A stretch of DNA of 64,000 nt, taken from NCBI RefSeq assembly GCF_043195125.1, contig NZ_JBAFWR010000009.1; one strand, 5' to 3'. Origin of the DNA: NCEH01 sp043195125. GTDB lineage: Bacteria > Pseudomonadota > Alphaproteobacteria > Rhizobiales > Xanthobacteraceae. Made by a program: the position numbers and the translations under genes. The notes beneath the pieces were generated by a model. That model saw only the letters and a list, made by a program, of their open reading frames with translations. It made no database searches and was not told the origin of the DNA. Positions 48,052-60,163 of this stretch are shown one piece after another. The first letter of the stretch is position 1. Every line of letters begins with the position of its first letter.

Positions 48052-49197
48052 GTGAAGACCCGATCCGTGACCTCTGCCGTTCCCTCCCTCGCCGATTTCC
48101 GCCGCATCGTCATCAAGGTGGGCTCGGCCCTGCTGGTGGATTCCGCGCGCGGAAAAGTCCGCCTGCCGTGGCTGACCTCGCTGGCCGAGGACATCGGCGC
48201 GCTGCATGCCGAGGGCAAGGATGTGCTGGTGGTCTCCTCCGGCGCCATCGCCCTCGGGCGTACGGTGCTCGGCCTGCCGCGCGGCGCCCTGAAGCTGGAG
48301 GACAGCCAGGCGGCCGCCGCCGTGGGACAGATCGCGCTCGCGCGCACTTGGTCGGAAATCCTCGCCCATGAGAACGTCACCGCAGGACAGATCCTGCTGA
48401 CCCTCAGGGACACCGAGGAGCGTCGACGGTACTTGAATGCCCGCTCCACCCTGGCGCGGCTTTTGGAATATCGCGCGGTTCCCGTCATCAACGAGAACGA
48501 CACCGTGGCCACCAGCGAAATCCGCTATGGCGACAACGATCGCCTCGCCGCCCGCGTCGCCACCATGGCGAGCGCGGATCTTCTGATCCTGCTCTCCGAC
48601 ATCGATGGGCTCTATACCGCCCCGCCCGCCACCCATCCCGACGCGCGCCATCTGCCGGTGGTGCCGCGCATCACCGCCGAGATCGAGGGCATGGCGGGTG
48701 CCGCCGGCTCGGAGCTCTCGCGCGGCGGCATGCGCACGAAGATCGAGGCGGGCAAGATCGCCACCTCGGCCGGCACGCACATGGTGATTGCATCCGGCCA
48801 TGTGAAAAATCCGCTGCGGGCGATCCTCGAAGGTGGGCGCTGCACCTGGTTCCTCAGCGGGGCCACCCCGGCGCGCGCCCGCAAGGCCTGGATCGGCGGC
48901 ACGCTGGAGCCGCGCGGCATTCTCCATCTGGACGAAGGCGCGGTCGCGGCCCTGCGGCGCGGCGCTAGCCTGCTGCCGGCGGGCGTCACCCGCGTGGAAG
49001 GCCTGTTCGAGCGTGGCGACGCGGTGCTGCTGCGCGGGCCGGACGGCGGCGAGATCGGCCGCGGGTTGGTCGCCTATGACAGCGACCATGCCGAGCGCAT
49101 CATCGGCCGCGCCAGCGCCGAGATCGAGGCCATTCTCGGCTTCCAGGGCCGGCTCGAACTGATCCATCGCGACGACATGGCCGTGGGCGCGGAATAG
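48052..49197 (+). CDS. proB: Glutamate 5-kinase
   Basis: The first enzyme of proline synthesis, about 381 residues. RRIVIKVGSALLVD and LVVSSGAIALGR are the amino-acid-kinase signature, VPVINENDTVAT holds the glutamate-binding residues and GGMRTKIEAGKIATSAGTHMVIA follows; a C-terminal PUA domain starts near residue 285 (RGILHLDEGAVAALRRGASLLPAGV). The start is uncertain between GTG 48052 and GTG 48067; the frame is open from 47920. It feeds glutamyl phosphate to ProA, encoded next after 159 bases. Confidence 0.93.
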   Translation: MKTRSVTSAVPSLADFRRIVIKVGSALLVDSARGKVRLPWLTSLAEDIGALHAEGKDVLVVSSGAIALGRTVLGLPRGALKLEDSQAAAAVGQIALARTWSEILAHENVTAGQILLTLRDTEERRRYLNARSTLARLLEYRAVPVINENDTVATSEIRYGDNDRLAARVATMASADLLILLSDIDGLYTAPPATHPDARHLPVVPRITAEIEGMAGAAGSELSRGGMRTKIEAGKIATSAGTHMVIASGHVKNPLRAILEGGRCTWFLSGATPARARKAWIGGTLEPRGILHLDEGAVAALRRGASLLPAGVTRVEGLFERGDAVLLRGPDGGEIGRGLVAYDSDHAERIIGRASAEIEAILGFQGRLELIHRDDMAVGAE

Positions 49198-49356
49198 GCC
49201 TAACGCAAACGGGCTACCCTTGGGGACGCGCCTGCGTTATGCGTGGAGCCGGTGTGCGAGGCCTGCGGTTGCGCAACTTCCGTCTCCACGCCACCTGATG
49301 GTAAGGCTTGCGGCCGCTTCGCTTTTCCGGGCGACGGCCCGATCAGAGAGTTCGCC

Positions 49357-50679
49357 ATGTCCATGTCCAGCGCCGCCCGAGTGAACGCCCCCGCGATCGC
49401 CGATCGCGCGGTGCCGCCGTCGGACATGGCCGGCGCCATGCTGGATATGGGCAAGCGCGCCCGCGCCGCCGCGCGTATTCTCGCCGTCGCGGATGCGGAG
49501 ACGAAATCACGGGCGCTTCTGGCCTCTGCGCGCGCCATCCGCGCCGCCACGCCCGAGATCCTCGCCGCCAATGCTGACGACCTGGTGCGCGCGCGCGCCG
49601 ACGGCATGTCCGCCGCATTCCAGGACCGGCTCGCCCTTACCGAGGCGCGGGTCGAGGCGATCGCCGCCGGCATCGAGGCGGTGGCCGCTTTGCCGGACCC
49701 CGTCGGCAAGGTGACGGAACGCTGGACCCGCCCGAACGGCCTCGTCATCGAGCGCGTGCGCACGCCGCTCGGGGTCATTGGCGTGATCTATGAGAGCCGG
49801 CCCAATGTGACGGCGGACGCGGCGGCGCTGTGCGTGCGCGCCGGCAATGCCGTGGTGCTGCGCGGCGGCTCCGACAGCCTGGGGTCGAGCGGCGCCATTC
49901 ACAAAGCGTTTGTCGCCGGCCTCGCGGAAGCCGGCCTGCCGGCGGATGCCGTGCAGTTCGTGCCGTTCGCCGACCGGAGCGCGGTGGGCGAGATGCTCAA
50001 GGGGCTCGGCGGAAACCTGGATGTGATCGTGCCGCGCGGCGGCAAGGGCCTGGTGGCGCGGGTGCAGAGCGAGGCGCGCGTCCCCGTGTTCGCCCATCTC
50101 GACGGCATCGTCCATGTCTATGTCCACGCGCCCGCCGATCTCGACATGGCGAAAACCGTGCTGCTGAACGCCAAGATGCGCCGCACCGGCATCTGCGGCG
50201 CCGCCGAGACGCTGCTGGTGGACGAAGCGAGCGCGCCGACCCATCTCACGCCGCTGATCCAGATGCTGCTCGACGCCGGCTGCGAAGTGCGCGGCGATGC
50301 GGCGGCGCAGGCGGCCGATCCGCGCGTGTTGCCCGCAGACGATGCTGACTGGGACACGGAATATGAGGACGCGATCATCTCCGTGAAGGTGGTGGCGGAT
50401 CTCGATGCCGCCATCGCCCATATCGAGGGCCATGGATCCCATCACACCGATTCCATCATCACGCAGGACGAGGCGGCCGCCCGCCGCTTCCTCTCCGAGG
50501 TGGATTCGGCGATCGTCATGCACAATGCCTCCACCCAGTTCGCGGATGGCGGCGAGTTCGGCTTTGGCGCCGAGATCGGCATCGCCACGGGCCGCATGCA
50601 CGCGCGCGGTCCGGTGGGCGCGGAGCAACTCACCTCGTTCAAATACCGTGTGCACGGGGCCGGACAGACCCGTCCGTGA
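49357..50679 (+). CDS. proA: Gamma-glutamyl phosphate reductase
   Basis: A 440-residue NADPH-dependent aldehyde-dehydrogenase-fold enzyme, second step of proline synthesis. GVIGVIYESRPNVTADAAALC is the signature region; the catalytic cysteine is in RRTGICGAAETLL near residue 275. The end QFADGGEFGFGAEIGIATGRMHARGPVG is canonical. ATG 49357 has GAGAG six bases upstream; an alternative ATG is six bases on. Its stop overlaps the GTG of nadD (GTGA). Confidence 0.96.
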   Translation: MSMSSAARVNAPAIADRAVPPSDMAGAMLDMGKRARAAARILAVADAETKSRALLASARAIRAATPEILAANADDLVRARADGMSAAFQDRLALTEARVEAIAAGIEAVAALPDPVGKVTERWTRPNGLVIERVRTPLGVIGVIYESRPNVTADAAALCVRAGNAVVLRGGSDSLGSSGAIHKAFVAGLAEAGLPADAVQFVPFADRSAVGEMLKGLGGNLDVIVPRGGKGLVARVQSEARVPVFAHLDGIVHVYVHAPADLDMAKTVLLNAKMRRTGICGAAETLLVDEASAPTHLTPLIQMLLDAGCEVRGDAAAQAADPRVLPADDADWDTEYEDAIISVKVVADLDAAIAHIEGHGSHHTDSIITQDEAAARRFLSEVDSAIVMHNASTQFADGGEFGFGAEIGIATGRMHARGPVGAEQLTSFKYRVHGAGQTRP

Positions 50680-51377
50680 CCTGCATGAAAAGCGCGCGCG
50701 CCCCGGAGGGACCGCCGGCAGCGTCGCTCAGCGAGAGCGCCGCCACGCGCCTGCCGCTGACCACGGCGGGCATGCGCATCGGCCTGTTCGGCGGCAGCTT
50801 CAATCCCGCGCACGGCGCCCATCGCGCGGCTAGCCTGCTGGCGCTGCGGCGTCTCGGCCTCGACCGGGTGTGGTGGCTGGTCACTCCCGGCAATCCCCTC
50901 AAGGATAACCGTAATCTGCCCTCCCTCGCGGCGCGGGTGGCCTATGCCCGCACGGTGGCGCACCATCCGCTGATCGATGTCACAGGCATTGAGGCGCGGC
51001 TCGGCACGCGCTACAGCTACGAGACCGTGGCGGCCCTGCGGGCGCGCTTGCCGCAGGTGCGCTTCGTGTGGCTGATGGGGGCGGACAATCTCGCTCATTT
51101 CAGCCGCTGGCAGCGCTGGCGGGATCTGGCGAACCTTCTGCCCATCGCCGTGGTGGATCGCATGGGCGACAGCCTCGCCGCCACCGCCTCCCTTGGCGCG
51201 CAGGCGCTGGGGCGGTTTCGAATCGACGAGAGCGACGCGGCCATCCTGCCCACTCTCGATCCGCCCGCGTGGGTCTTTCTCCACGGAATGAAATCCCCAG
51301 TTTCCTCAACGGGAATTCGCGCTGCACAACAGGCCGCCGGCTGGCCGGCGCGCGGGGCACTCGGCCACAAGTCTTGA
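50676..51377 (+). CDS. nadD: Nicotinate-nucleotide adenylyltransferase
   Basis: Up to 233 residues. The nucleotidyltransferase core starts at MRIGLFGGSFNPAHGAH (residue 33), with the HxGH-like motif, then VWWLVTPGNPLKDN and VWLMGADNLAHFSRW; SSTGIRAA near the end is the ISSTxIR motif. It makes deamido-NAD in NAD synthesis. The true start could be GTG 50676 (overlapping the proA stop), ATG 50685 or ATG 50772; the first ~30 residues are low-complexity. The order proA-nadD-rsfS-rlmH is typical. Confidence 0.93.
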   Translation: MTCMKSARAPEGPPAASLSESAATRLPLTTAGMRIGLFGGSFNPAHGAHRAASLLALRRLGLDRVWWLVTPGNPLKDNRNLPSLAARVAYARTVAHHPLIDVTGIEARLGTRYSYETVAALRARLPQVRFVWLMGADNLAHFSRWQRWRDLANLLPIAVVDRMGDSLAATASLGAQALGRFRIDESDAAILPTLDPPAWVFLHGMKSPVSSTGIRAAQQAAGWPARGALGHKS

Positions 51378-51492
51378 TTTTTCGTTGATTTGAGCGCATT
51401 TTACCTGCGTGGCCTCAGGGTTCGGCATCGCCTGCCCCAGGAGTCCGCATTAATTTTCGAGAGGATTTGGACCACTGTCCACGACGGCTCTC

Positions 51493-51870
51493 ATGGCGGC
51501 CGCCCCCAACCCGGCGCCCGCATCGATTTCCGAAGCGCCCGACGCTGAGGAAGTCCTCGCCCTCGTTACCGCCCAGCTGGACGACGACAAGTCGGAAGAC
51601 ATCGTCTCCATTGACCTGCGGGGCAAAACATCGATCGCCGATTATATGGTGGTGGCGTCCGGCCGCTCGCAGCGGCATGTCGGCGGCATCGCCGAGCACC
51701 TCATCGAGGCGCTCAAGGCGGCCGGTGTGCGCGACGTGCGGGTCGAAGGCCAGCCGGCCTGCGATTGGGTGCTCATCGACGCCGGGGATGTGATCATTCA
51801 CATCTTCCAGCCCGAGGTTCGCAGCTTCTATTCCATCGAGAAGATGTGGTCCGGGACCGCGCGCGCCTGA
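51493..51870 (+). CDS. rsfS: Ribosomal silencing factor RsfS
   Basis: A 125-residue protein that binds L14 and blocks subunit joining under starvation. DKSEDIVSIDLRGKTSIADYMVVASGRSQRHVGGIAEHL and the later GQPACDWVLIDAGDVIIHIFQPEVRSFYSIEKMW (read in parts) match the family closely. The N-terminal ~20 residues are Ala/Pro-rich and variable. It sits 115 bases after nadD and 36 bases before rlmH, in the usual order. Confidence 0.94.
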   Translation: MAAAPNPAPASISEAPDAEEVLALVTAQLDDDKSEDIVSIDLRGKTSIADYMVVASGRSQRHVGGIAEHLIEALKAAGVRDVRVEGQPACDWVLIDAGDVIIHIFQPEVRSFYSIEKMWSGTARA

Positions 51871-51906
51871 TGGCGCGCGGCGTTTCCCGTTCGGGCTGAG
51901 CACGCG

Positions 51907-52389
51907 GTGCGCATTCTGCTGGTGTGCATCGGCCGGCTGAAAGCTGGGGCCGAGCGGGATCTTGTGACACGCTATGTCGAGCGGGCGCGGGCTTCGGGCC
52001 GCGCGCTCGGGCTGACCGGCTTCGAAACCCTGGAATTTCCAGAATCCGCCGCGCGCCGCGCGGAAGACCGCATGAGCGAGGAAGGTGCCACCTTGCTCGC
52101 CGCGATTCCCCCCGGCGCGGTGGTGGTGGCGCTCGATCCGCGCGGCCGCGCACTCTCCAGCGAGGATTTTTCCGCCCGCATCCAGGCCGAGCGCGATACC
52201 GGCGCCTCCGTCTTTTGTCTCGTCATAGGCGGTGCGGACGGGCTTGCCGATCCGGTGCGAGACCGCGCGAAGTTGATGCTGGCCTTCGGCGCCGCCACCT
52301 TCCCCCACCAATTGGTGCGGGTCATGCTGGCCGAGCAGCTCTATCGGGCCACCACCATTCTCTCCGGGCATCCCTATCACCGCGCTTGA
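51907..52389 (+). CDS. rlmH: 23S rRNA pseudouridine-1915 N3-methyltransferase
   Basis: A 160-residue SPOUT methyltransferase. MRILLVCIGRLKAGAERDL opens it; FCLVIGGADGLADPVRDRAKLMLAFGAATFPHQLVRVMLAEQLYRA (read in parts) is the knot region that binds SAM, and the end HPYHRA is the invariant HPYH tail. It modifies helix 69 of the large subunit. Start is GTG 51907. It follows rsfS directly. Confidence 0.96.
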   Translation: MRILLVCIGRLKAGAERDLVTRYVERARASGRALGLTGFETLEFPESAARRAEDRMSEEGATLLAAIPPGAVVVALDPRGRALSSEDFSARIQAERDTGASVFCLVIGGADGLADPVRDRAKLMLAFGAATFPHQLVRVMLAEQLYRATTILSGHPYHRA

Positions 52390-52482
52390 AGCCCTCGCCC
52401 GCCTCAGCGTTCGGGCTGTGTCGCGGGCAAAGCTGTTTGATGGTTTACACATCCTCAACTTCGCACGCTTAAGTCTGCGTTC

Positions 52483-53829
52483 ATGATGTTTCGCCCCGGG
52501 CCCTTCCTCTGCGTGGTGGCGGTCGGCCTCGCTCTCGCGCAGGCCGGGCCGGCGCGCGGCCAAGCGGCCGCGCCGGGAGCGGGCGCACCGGTGCCGGTGC
52601 CGCGCGCAGCAAAGCCCGCGCCGCGTCCGGCCGGCACCCCCGCTGTCGATACCGAAGCGTTGCAGAATGACGTGCGCCGCAATGCGGCTTTTCAGGCTCA
52701 GCTCCAAGCGGATCTGGCCAGCGCCACCGGCGATCGGGGCAAGCTGTCCCAGATGCTGGTGGACACCACGACGCATATCCGCGAGGTCGAGCAGAAGCTG
52801 ACCGACGTGGAAAGCCGCATGGCGGAGCTGGACCGCAGCCGTTCCGCGCTGGCCGCCTCGCTGATGAGCCGGCGTGAGGTTCTCGCCGACGTGCTGTCCG
52901 CGCTGGTCCGCATGGGCCGCAATCCCCCGCCGGCCTTGCTGATGCGGCCCGACGATGCGCTCGATGCCGTGCGCTCCGCCATCCTTCTCGGGGCGTTGCT
53001 GCCGGAAATGCGGGTCGAGGCGGAGACGCTCGCGACCGACCTTGCCGAATTGAACCGGGTGCGCACCGAGTTGACCAGCGCGCGCGACACCCTCGCCACC
53101 CTGCGGTCATCTCTGGGCGAGGATCGCGCGCGCATCGCCGCGCTCGTCACGGAGCGCCAGCGGCGCCAGGCGGAGAGCGGGACCACCCTGCCGGCGGACA
53201 AGGCCCAGGCCGATTCCCTCGCCAAGGCCAGCGGCGACGTGCACGATCTCGTGACCCGGTTGGAAACGGAAGTGGCGCCCGCCGCGCGTGCCGCCGATGC
53301 CGCCCGCACCGCGCCTCAGGATGCCCCAGCGGCAGGAGGGGGCGGAAAAGCCCAGGTCGCGGCCTTGACCAACCCGGCGCGGCTTGCGCCCGCAATCGCC
53401 TTCACAGAGGCCAAAGGCTTGCTGCCATTACCGGTTGCCGGGGTGCGGCTGCGGGAATTCGGCGCGCCCGACGGGCTCGGCAGCACGGAAAAGGGCCTAA
53501 CCATCGGCACTCGGGCGGGCGCGCAAGTCGCAGCCCCGAGCGACGGCTGGGTGGTATATGCTGGTCCATTCCGCTCCTATGGCCAACTCTTGATCATAAA
53601 TGCGGGCGGGGGCTACCATATTCTTATGGCGGGAATGGAACGCATCACCGTGGACCTCGGGCAGTTCGTATTGACCGGGGAGCCCGTGGCGGTGATGGGA
53701 AGCGGTCCCCGGGCGGCAAATTCGGCCTCGGGACAGCCCCATTTGTATGTCGAGTTCCGCAAGGACGGAATTTCAATCGATCCCGCCCCATGGTGGGCGG
53801 CAACGGACAGTCAGAAGGTGCGCGGATGA
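52483..53829 (+). CDS. Murein hydrolase activator EnvC-like, degenerate M23 domain
   Basis: A 448-residue exported protein: signal peptide (FLCVVAVGLALAQAGPARG), then a long coiled-coil from about residue 55 to 260 (QNDVRRNAAFQAQLQADLA, LTDVESRMAELDRSRSALAAS, ...) and a C-terminal LytM domain (VAAPSDGWVVYAGPF...PHLYVEFRKDG). The zinc-binding H-x3-D of active M23 enzymes is absent and the final HxH is HLY, so it should activate amidases rather than cut peptidoglycan. It serves daughter-cell separation. Its stop overlaps the ctpA start (ATGA), the common envC-ctpA arrangement. Confidence 0.88.
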   Translation: MMFRPGPFLCVVAVGLALAQAGPARGQAAAPGAGAPVPVPRAAKPAPRPAGTPAVDTEALQNDVRRNAAFQAQLQADLASATGDRGKLSQMLVDTTTHIREVEQKLTDVESRMAELDRSRSALAASLMSRREVLADVLSALVRMGRNPPPALLMRPDDALDAVRSAILLGALLPEMRVEAETLATDLAELNRVRTELTSARDTLATLRSSLGEDRARIAALVTERQRRQAESGTTLPADKAQADSLAKASGDVHDLVTRLETEVAPAARAADAARTAPQDAPAAGGGGKAQVAALTNPARLAPAIAFTEAKGLLPLPVAGVRLREFGAPDGLGSTEKGLTIGTRAGAQVAAPSDGWVVYAGPFRSYGQLLIINAGGGYHILMAGMERITVDLGQFVLTGEPVAVMGSGPRAANSASGQPHLYVEFRKDGISIDPAPWWAATDSQKVRG

Positions 53830-55175
53830 TGCGTCGTACGTCTCTATTTCTCTTTGGCGTTGCGGCCGGCGCCCTGGTGGCCGTCGCGGCGACCCAGCCT
53901 GGCATGCTTTCGAGCATGACCGCCCAGGCCGCGGCTTCTGATACCTACCGTCAGCTCAACCTGTTCGGTGACGTGTTCGAGCGGGTGCGTTCCGATTATG
54001 TCGAGAAGCCCGATGACAGCAAGCTCGTGGAAAGCGCCATCAACGGCATGCTCCAGGGCCTCGATCCGCACTCCTCCTACATGGACGCGAAGAGCTTCCG
54101 CGACATGCAGGTGCAGACTCGCGGCGAGTTCGGCGGCCTCGGCATCGAGGTCACCATGGACGACGGCCTCGTGAAGGTCATCGCGCCCATCGACGATACG
54201 CCGGCGGCCAAGGCGGGCGTTCAGGCGGGCGACATCATTACCAAGCTCGACGACGACCAGGTGCAGGGCCTGACCCTGAACCAGGCGGTGGAGAAGATGC
54301 GCGGCGCGGTCAACACGCCGATTCGCCTCACCATCGTGCGCAAGGGCCAGGACAAGCCGATCGAGATCAAGGTGGTGCGCGACACCATCAAGATCCGTGC
54401 AGTGCGTTCGCGAATCGAGAATGGCGACATCGCCTATCTGCGCGTCACCTCGTTCAACGAGCAGACCTTCGACAATCTGAAGAAGGCCATCGAGGACACC
54501 ACCGCCCAGATCGGCCCGGATAAGATCAAGGGCTATATCGTCGATCTGCGCAACAATCCCGGCGGCCTGCTGGACCAGGCGATCGCGGTCTCGGACGCGT
54601 TCCTGGAGAAGGGCGAAATCGTCTCCACCCGCGGCCGCAATGCCGACGAGACCCAGCGCTTCAACGCGCGCGGCGGCGATCTGACCAAGGGCAAGCCGGT
54701 GATCGTGCTGACAAACGGCGGCTCCGCCTCGGCCTCGGAAATCGTCGCCGGCGCCCTTCAGGATCACAAGCGCGCCACCATCCTCGGCTCGCGGACGTTC
54801 GGCAAGGGCTCGGTGCAGACCATCATCCCGCTCGGCGGCAACGGTGCGCTGCGGCTCACCACGGCCCGGTATTACACGCCGTCGGGCCGCTCGATCCAGG
54901 CCAAGGGCATCGAGCCCGATATCGTCCTGATCCAGGATCTGCCGGAAGACCAGAAGGCCAAGATCGGTGCCGCCGGAGGCGATACCACGCGCGGCGAAGC
55001 CTCGCTGAAGGGCCATCTGAAGAACGGCGACGACGAGCAGACCGGCTCGCCGTCCTACGTGCCGGCCGATCCGAAGGACGACACGCAGCTGAAGATGGCT
55101 GTGGATCTGCTGGAAGGCACCATCAAGAACGCCGCCTTCCCGCCGAATCCGAACAAGACCACCTCCGCCAACTGA
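53826..55175 (+). CDS. ctpA: Carboxy-terminal processing protease (S41 family)
   Basis: A 449-residue periplasmic serine protease. It has an N-terminal signal or anchor segment (LFLFGVAAGALVAVAAT), a PDZ domain about residues 95-185 (GLGIEVTMDDGLVKVIAPIDDTPAAKAGVQAGDII in pieces) and the catalytic core with the serine in NGGSASASEIVAGAL and the lysine four turns later in GSRTFGKGSVQT. It trims envelope proteins. Coupled to envC by a four-base overlap and followed by a strong terminator. Confidence 0.95.
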   Translation: MMRRTSLFLFGVAAGALVAVAATQPGMLSSMTAQAAASDTYRQLNLFGDVFERVRSDYVEKPDDSKLVESAINGMLQGLDPHSSYMDAKSFRDMQVQTRGEFGGLGIEVTMDDGLVKVIAPIDDTPAAKAGVQAGDIITKLDDDQVQGLTLNQAVEKMRGAVNTPIRLTIVRKGQDKPIEIKVVRDTIKIRAVRSRIENGDIAYLRVTSFNEQTFDNLKKAIEDTTAQIGPDKIKGYIVDLRNNPGGLLDQAIAVSDAFLEKGEIVSTRGRNADETQRFNARGGDLTKGKPVIVLTNGGSASASEIVAGALQDHKRATILGSRTFGKGSVQTIIPLGGNGALRLTTARYYTPSGRSIQAKGIEPDIVLIQDLPEDQKAKIGAAGGDTTRGEASLKGHLKNGDDEQTGSPSYVPADPKDDTQLKMAVDLLEGTIKNAAFPPNPNKTTSAN

Positions 55176-55220
55176 GGCGAATCCGGGCGGCTGCCGCGCA
55201 GGCGCCGCCCCTGCGTAAAC

Positions 55221-55252
55221 GACCCGCCGGTTCTGCCGGCGGGTCTTTTTTT
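55221..55252 (+). terminator. Terminator of the envC-ctpA operon
   Basis: GACCCGCCGG and CCGGCGGGTC form a ten-base stem with a short loop (TTCTG), followed immediately by seven Ts. It is 45 bases after the ctpA stop and marks a boundary before the ATP synthase operon. Confidence 0.93.
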
Positions 55253-55589
55253 GCCGGAAAAAGAGTGTTTCCCTTTTGCGCTGCACCCACGGCGCGATGG
55301 CTTGCCGGCAGCGCGTTTTGCGGGCAAAGCTGCAGTACAAAAGGAAAATTTCTGCCCTAAGGGCAGGGAATTGCCGGTTTCGCGAGGCTGCGGTGCGTCA
55401 ATGCGGCACTGTGCCCTTCACTCGGTCGTGTTGCCGCTTCGCAAAGCCTGTGTTAGGCAACCCCGACTTCCGGAGACCGGCCCTGCCGGCCTTTCGGGGG
55501 ACAACATCGATATTCCCAACAGATCAAGGGTTTGGGTCTCCAATCGCGCGGATCGCGCGGCGGAGGTTGCGGACCCGAGAGAGGCGCGG
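55253..55589 (+). promoter_or_regulatory. Leader/promoter region of the ATP synthase operon
   Basis: This 337-base stretch holds no gene that I can support. It should contain the atp promoter. A perfect inverted repeat, CTGCCCT-A-AGGGCAG, lies at 55352-55366 in a locally AT-richer part, 220-240 bases before atpH; it could be an operator or a small hairpin. A GAGAGAGG ribosome site sits just before the atpH GTG. Clear -35/-10 boxes could not be assigned. Confidence 0.5.
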
Positions 55590-56143
55590 GTGGCGGAGAC
55601 GATCGTGTCAGGCATGGCGGGGCGCTATGCGACCGCACTGTTCGAATTGGCGAACGAGGCGGGAACCCTCGACGCCGTGCAGGCAGACCTCGGCACGTTG
55701 TCGGGCCTGATCGCGGAGAATGCCGACCTCGGCCGTCTCGTGCGCAGCCCGGTCTTCGGCGCGGAGGAGCAGTCCCGCGCCATCGCCGCTGTGATGGCGA
55801 GCATCGGCATCACCGGCATCACCGCGAATTTCGTGAAGCTGGTTGCGAGCAATCGCCGCCTGTTCGCGCTGCCGACCATGATTTCCGCTTTCAACGCTCT
55901 GGTCGCCGCCCATCGCGGCGAGGTGACGGCGCAGGTGACTGCCGCCGAGCCGCTGAGCGACACCCACATCGCCGCGCTCAAGGAAGCGCTGGCTCAAAAG
56001 ACCGGCAAGGACGTGAGCCTCGACGTAACCGTCGATCCGTCCATCATCGGTGGTCTGATCGTGAAGCTCGGCTCGCGCATGGTCGATGCTTCTTTGAAGA
56101 CCAAACTCAATTCTATCCGGCATGCGATGAAAGAGGTCCGCTG

Positions 56144-56144
<1 letters not shown>
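55590..56144 (+). CDS. atpH: ATP synthase delta subunit
   Basis: A 184-residue OSCP-type subunit linking F1 to the peripheral stalk. MAGRYATALFELANEAGTLDAV is the family N-terminus and VDPSIIGGLIVKLGSRMVDASLKTKLNSI the conserved C-terminal signature. GTG 55590 has GAGAGAGG upstream and gives the normal size; the frame is open from 55251. It starts the atpHAGDC operon, and its stop overlaps the atpA start by one base (TGATG). The Fo genes atpB, atpE, atpF are elsewhere, as usual in alphaproteobacteria. Confidence 0.95.
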
Positions 56145-57673
<1,529 letters not shown>

Positions 57674-57703
57674 GCCTTTCCTCGAGATTGATGGACGGGC
57701 GCA

Positions 57704-58573
57704 ATGGCGAGCCTGAAAGAACTTAGAAACCGGATCGCCTCGGTCAAGGCGACGCAGAAGATCACCAAGGCGATGCAGATGGTCGCCGCGGCGAAGCTGC
57801 GTCGCGCCCAGACCATGGCGGAGGCCGCGCGTCCGTTCGCCGAGCGGATGGATGCGGTCCTCGGCAATCTGGCCTCCGGCGTCACGGTCAGCGCCGATAC
57901 GCCCCTCCTTCTGGCGGGCACGGGCAAGGACGAGAAGCATCTGCTGCTCGTCTGCACCTCCGAGCGCGGCCTGTGCGGCGCCTTCAATACTCAGATCGTG
58001 CGTTTCGCGCGCGAGCGGGCCTATGCCCTGATGGCCCAAGGGAAGGACGTGAAGTTCTTCTGCGTCGGCCGCAAGGGCTACGACCAGCTGCGCCGCACCT
58101 TCCCGAACCAGATCGTCGAGCTGGTTGACCTGCGGGCGGTGCGCACGCTGGGCTTCGTGAATGCGCAGGATATCGCGGAAAAGATCATCGCCCGCTTCAA
58201 CAAAGGCGAGTTCGATGTCTGCACCCTGTTCTTCTCGCACTTCAAGTCGGTGATCTCGCAGATCCCGACCGCGCAGCAGATCATCCCCGCCACCTTCGAG
58301 GAGAAGGCCGGCGAGGCGAGCACCTATGATTACGAGCCGGACGAGGGCGAGATCCTCGCCGACCTGCTGCCGCGCAATCTCGCGGTCCAGGTGTTCCGCG
58401 CCCTGCTGGAAAATCAGGCGTCTTTCTATGGGTCGCAGATGAGCGCCATGGACAACGCCACCCGCAATGCGGGCGAGATGATCAAGAAGCAGACCCTCAT
58501 CTACAACCGCACGCGCCAGGCCATGATCACGAAGGAACTCATCGAGATCATCTCCGGCGCAGAAGCGCTCTGA
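57704..58573 (+). CDS. atpG: ATP synthase gamma subunit
   Basis: A 289-residue rotor shaft subunit. MASLKELRNRIASVKATQKITKAMQMVAAAKLRRAQ is the family start (read in pieces), with SERGLCGAFNTQIVR in the Rossmann part and the terminal ITKELIEIISGAEAL. Start ATG 57704 lies 30 bases after atpA. Intact and of the expected length. Confidence 0.97.
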   Translation: MASLKELRNRIASVKATQKITKAMQMVAAAKLRRAQTMAEAARPFAERMDAVLGNLASGVTVSADTPLLLAGTGKDEKHLLLVCTSERGLCGAFNTQIVRFARERAYALMAQGKDVKFFCVGRKGYDQLRRTFPNQIVELVDLRAVRTLGFVNAQDIAEKIIARFNKGEFDVCTLFFSHFKSVISQIPTAQQIIPATFEEKAGEASTYDYEPDEGEILADLLPRNLAVQVFRALLENQASFYGSQMSAMDNATRNAGEMIKKQTLIYNRTRQAMITKELIEIISGAEAL

Positions 58574-58607
58574 CGGCAGCGCGGTCGAGACACAAGGACG
58601 ACGAACT

Positions 58608-60044
<1,437 letters not shown>

Positions 60045-60083
60045 GTTCAAGCGCCTGAGCCTTCGGGCCTGAAGGTTGATAGA

Positions 60084-60123
60084 GGCCGGCCCCATGTCCC
60101 GCGCAAGCGGATGCGGGGCCGGC
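60084..60123 (+). other. GC-rich hairpin between atpD and atpC
   Basis: GCCGGCCCC (60085-60093) can pair with GGGGCCGGC (60115-60123), with additional partial pairing inside. No U-run follows, so it is unlikely to be a terminator. It lies in the 119-base gap in an otherwise tight operon, and may protect or process the transcript so that epsilon is made in a different amount from beta. Confidence 0.5.
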
Positions 60124-60163
60124 ATCGAACGCATCAAAGGCCCGCGCGGTCGGAGACACACAG

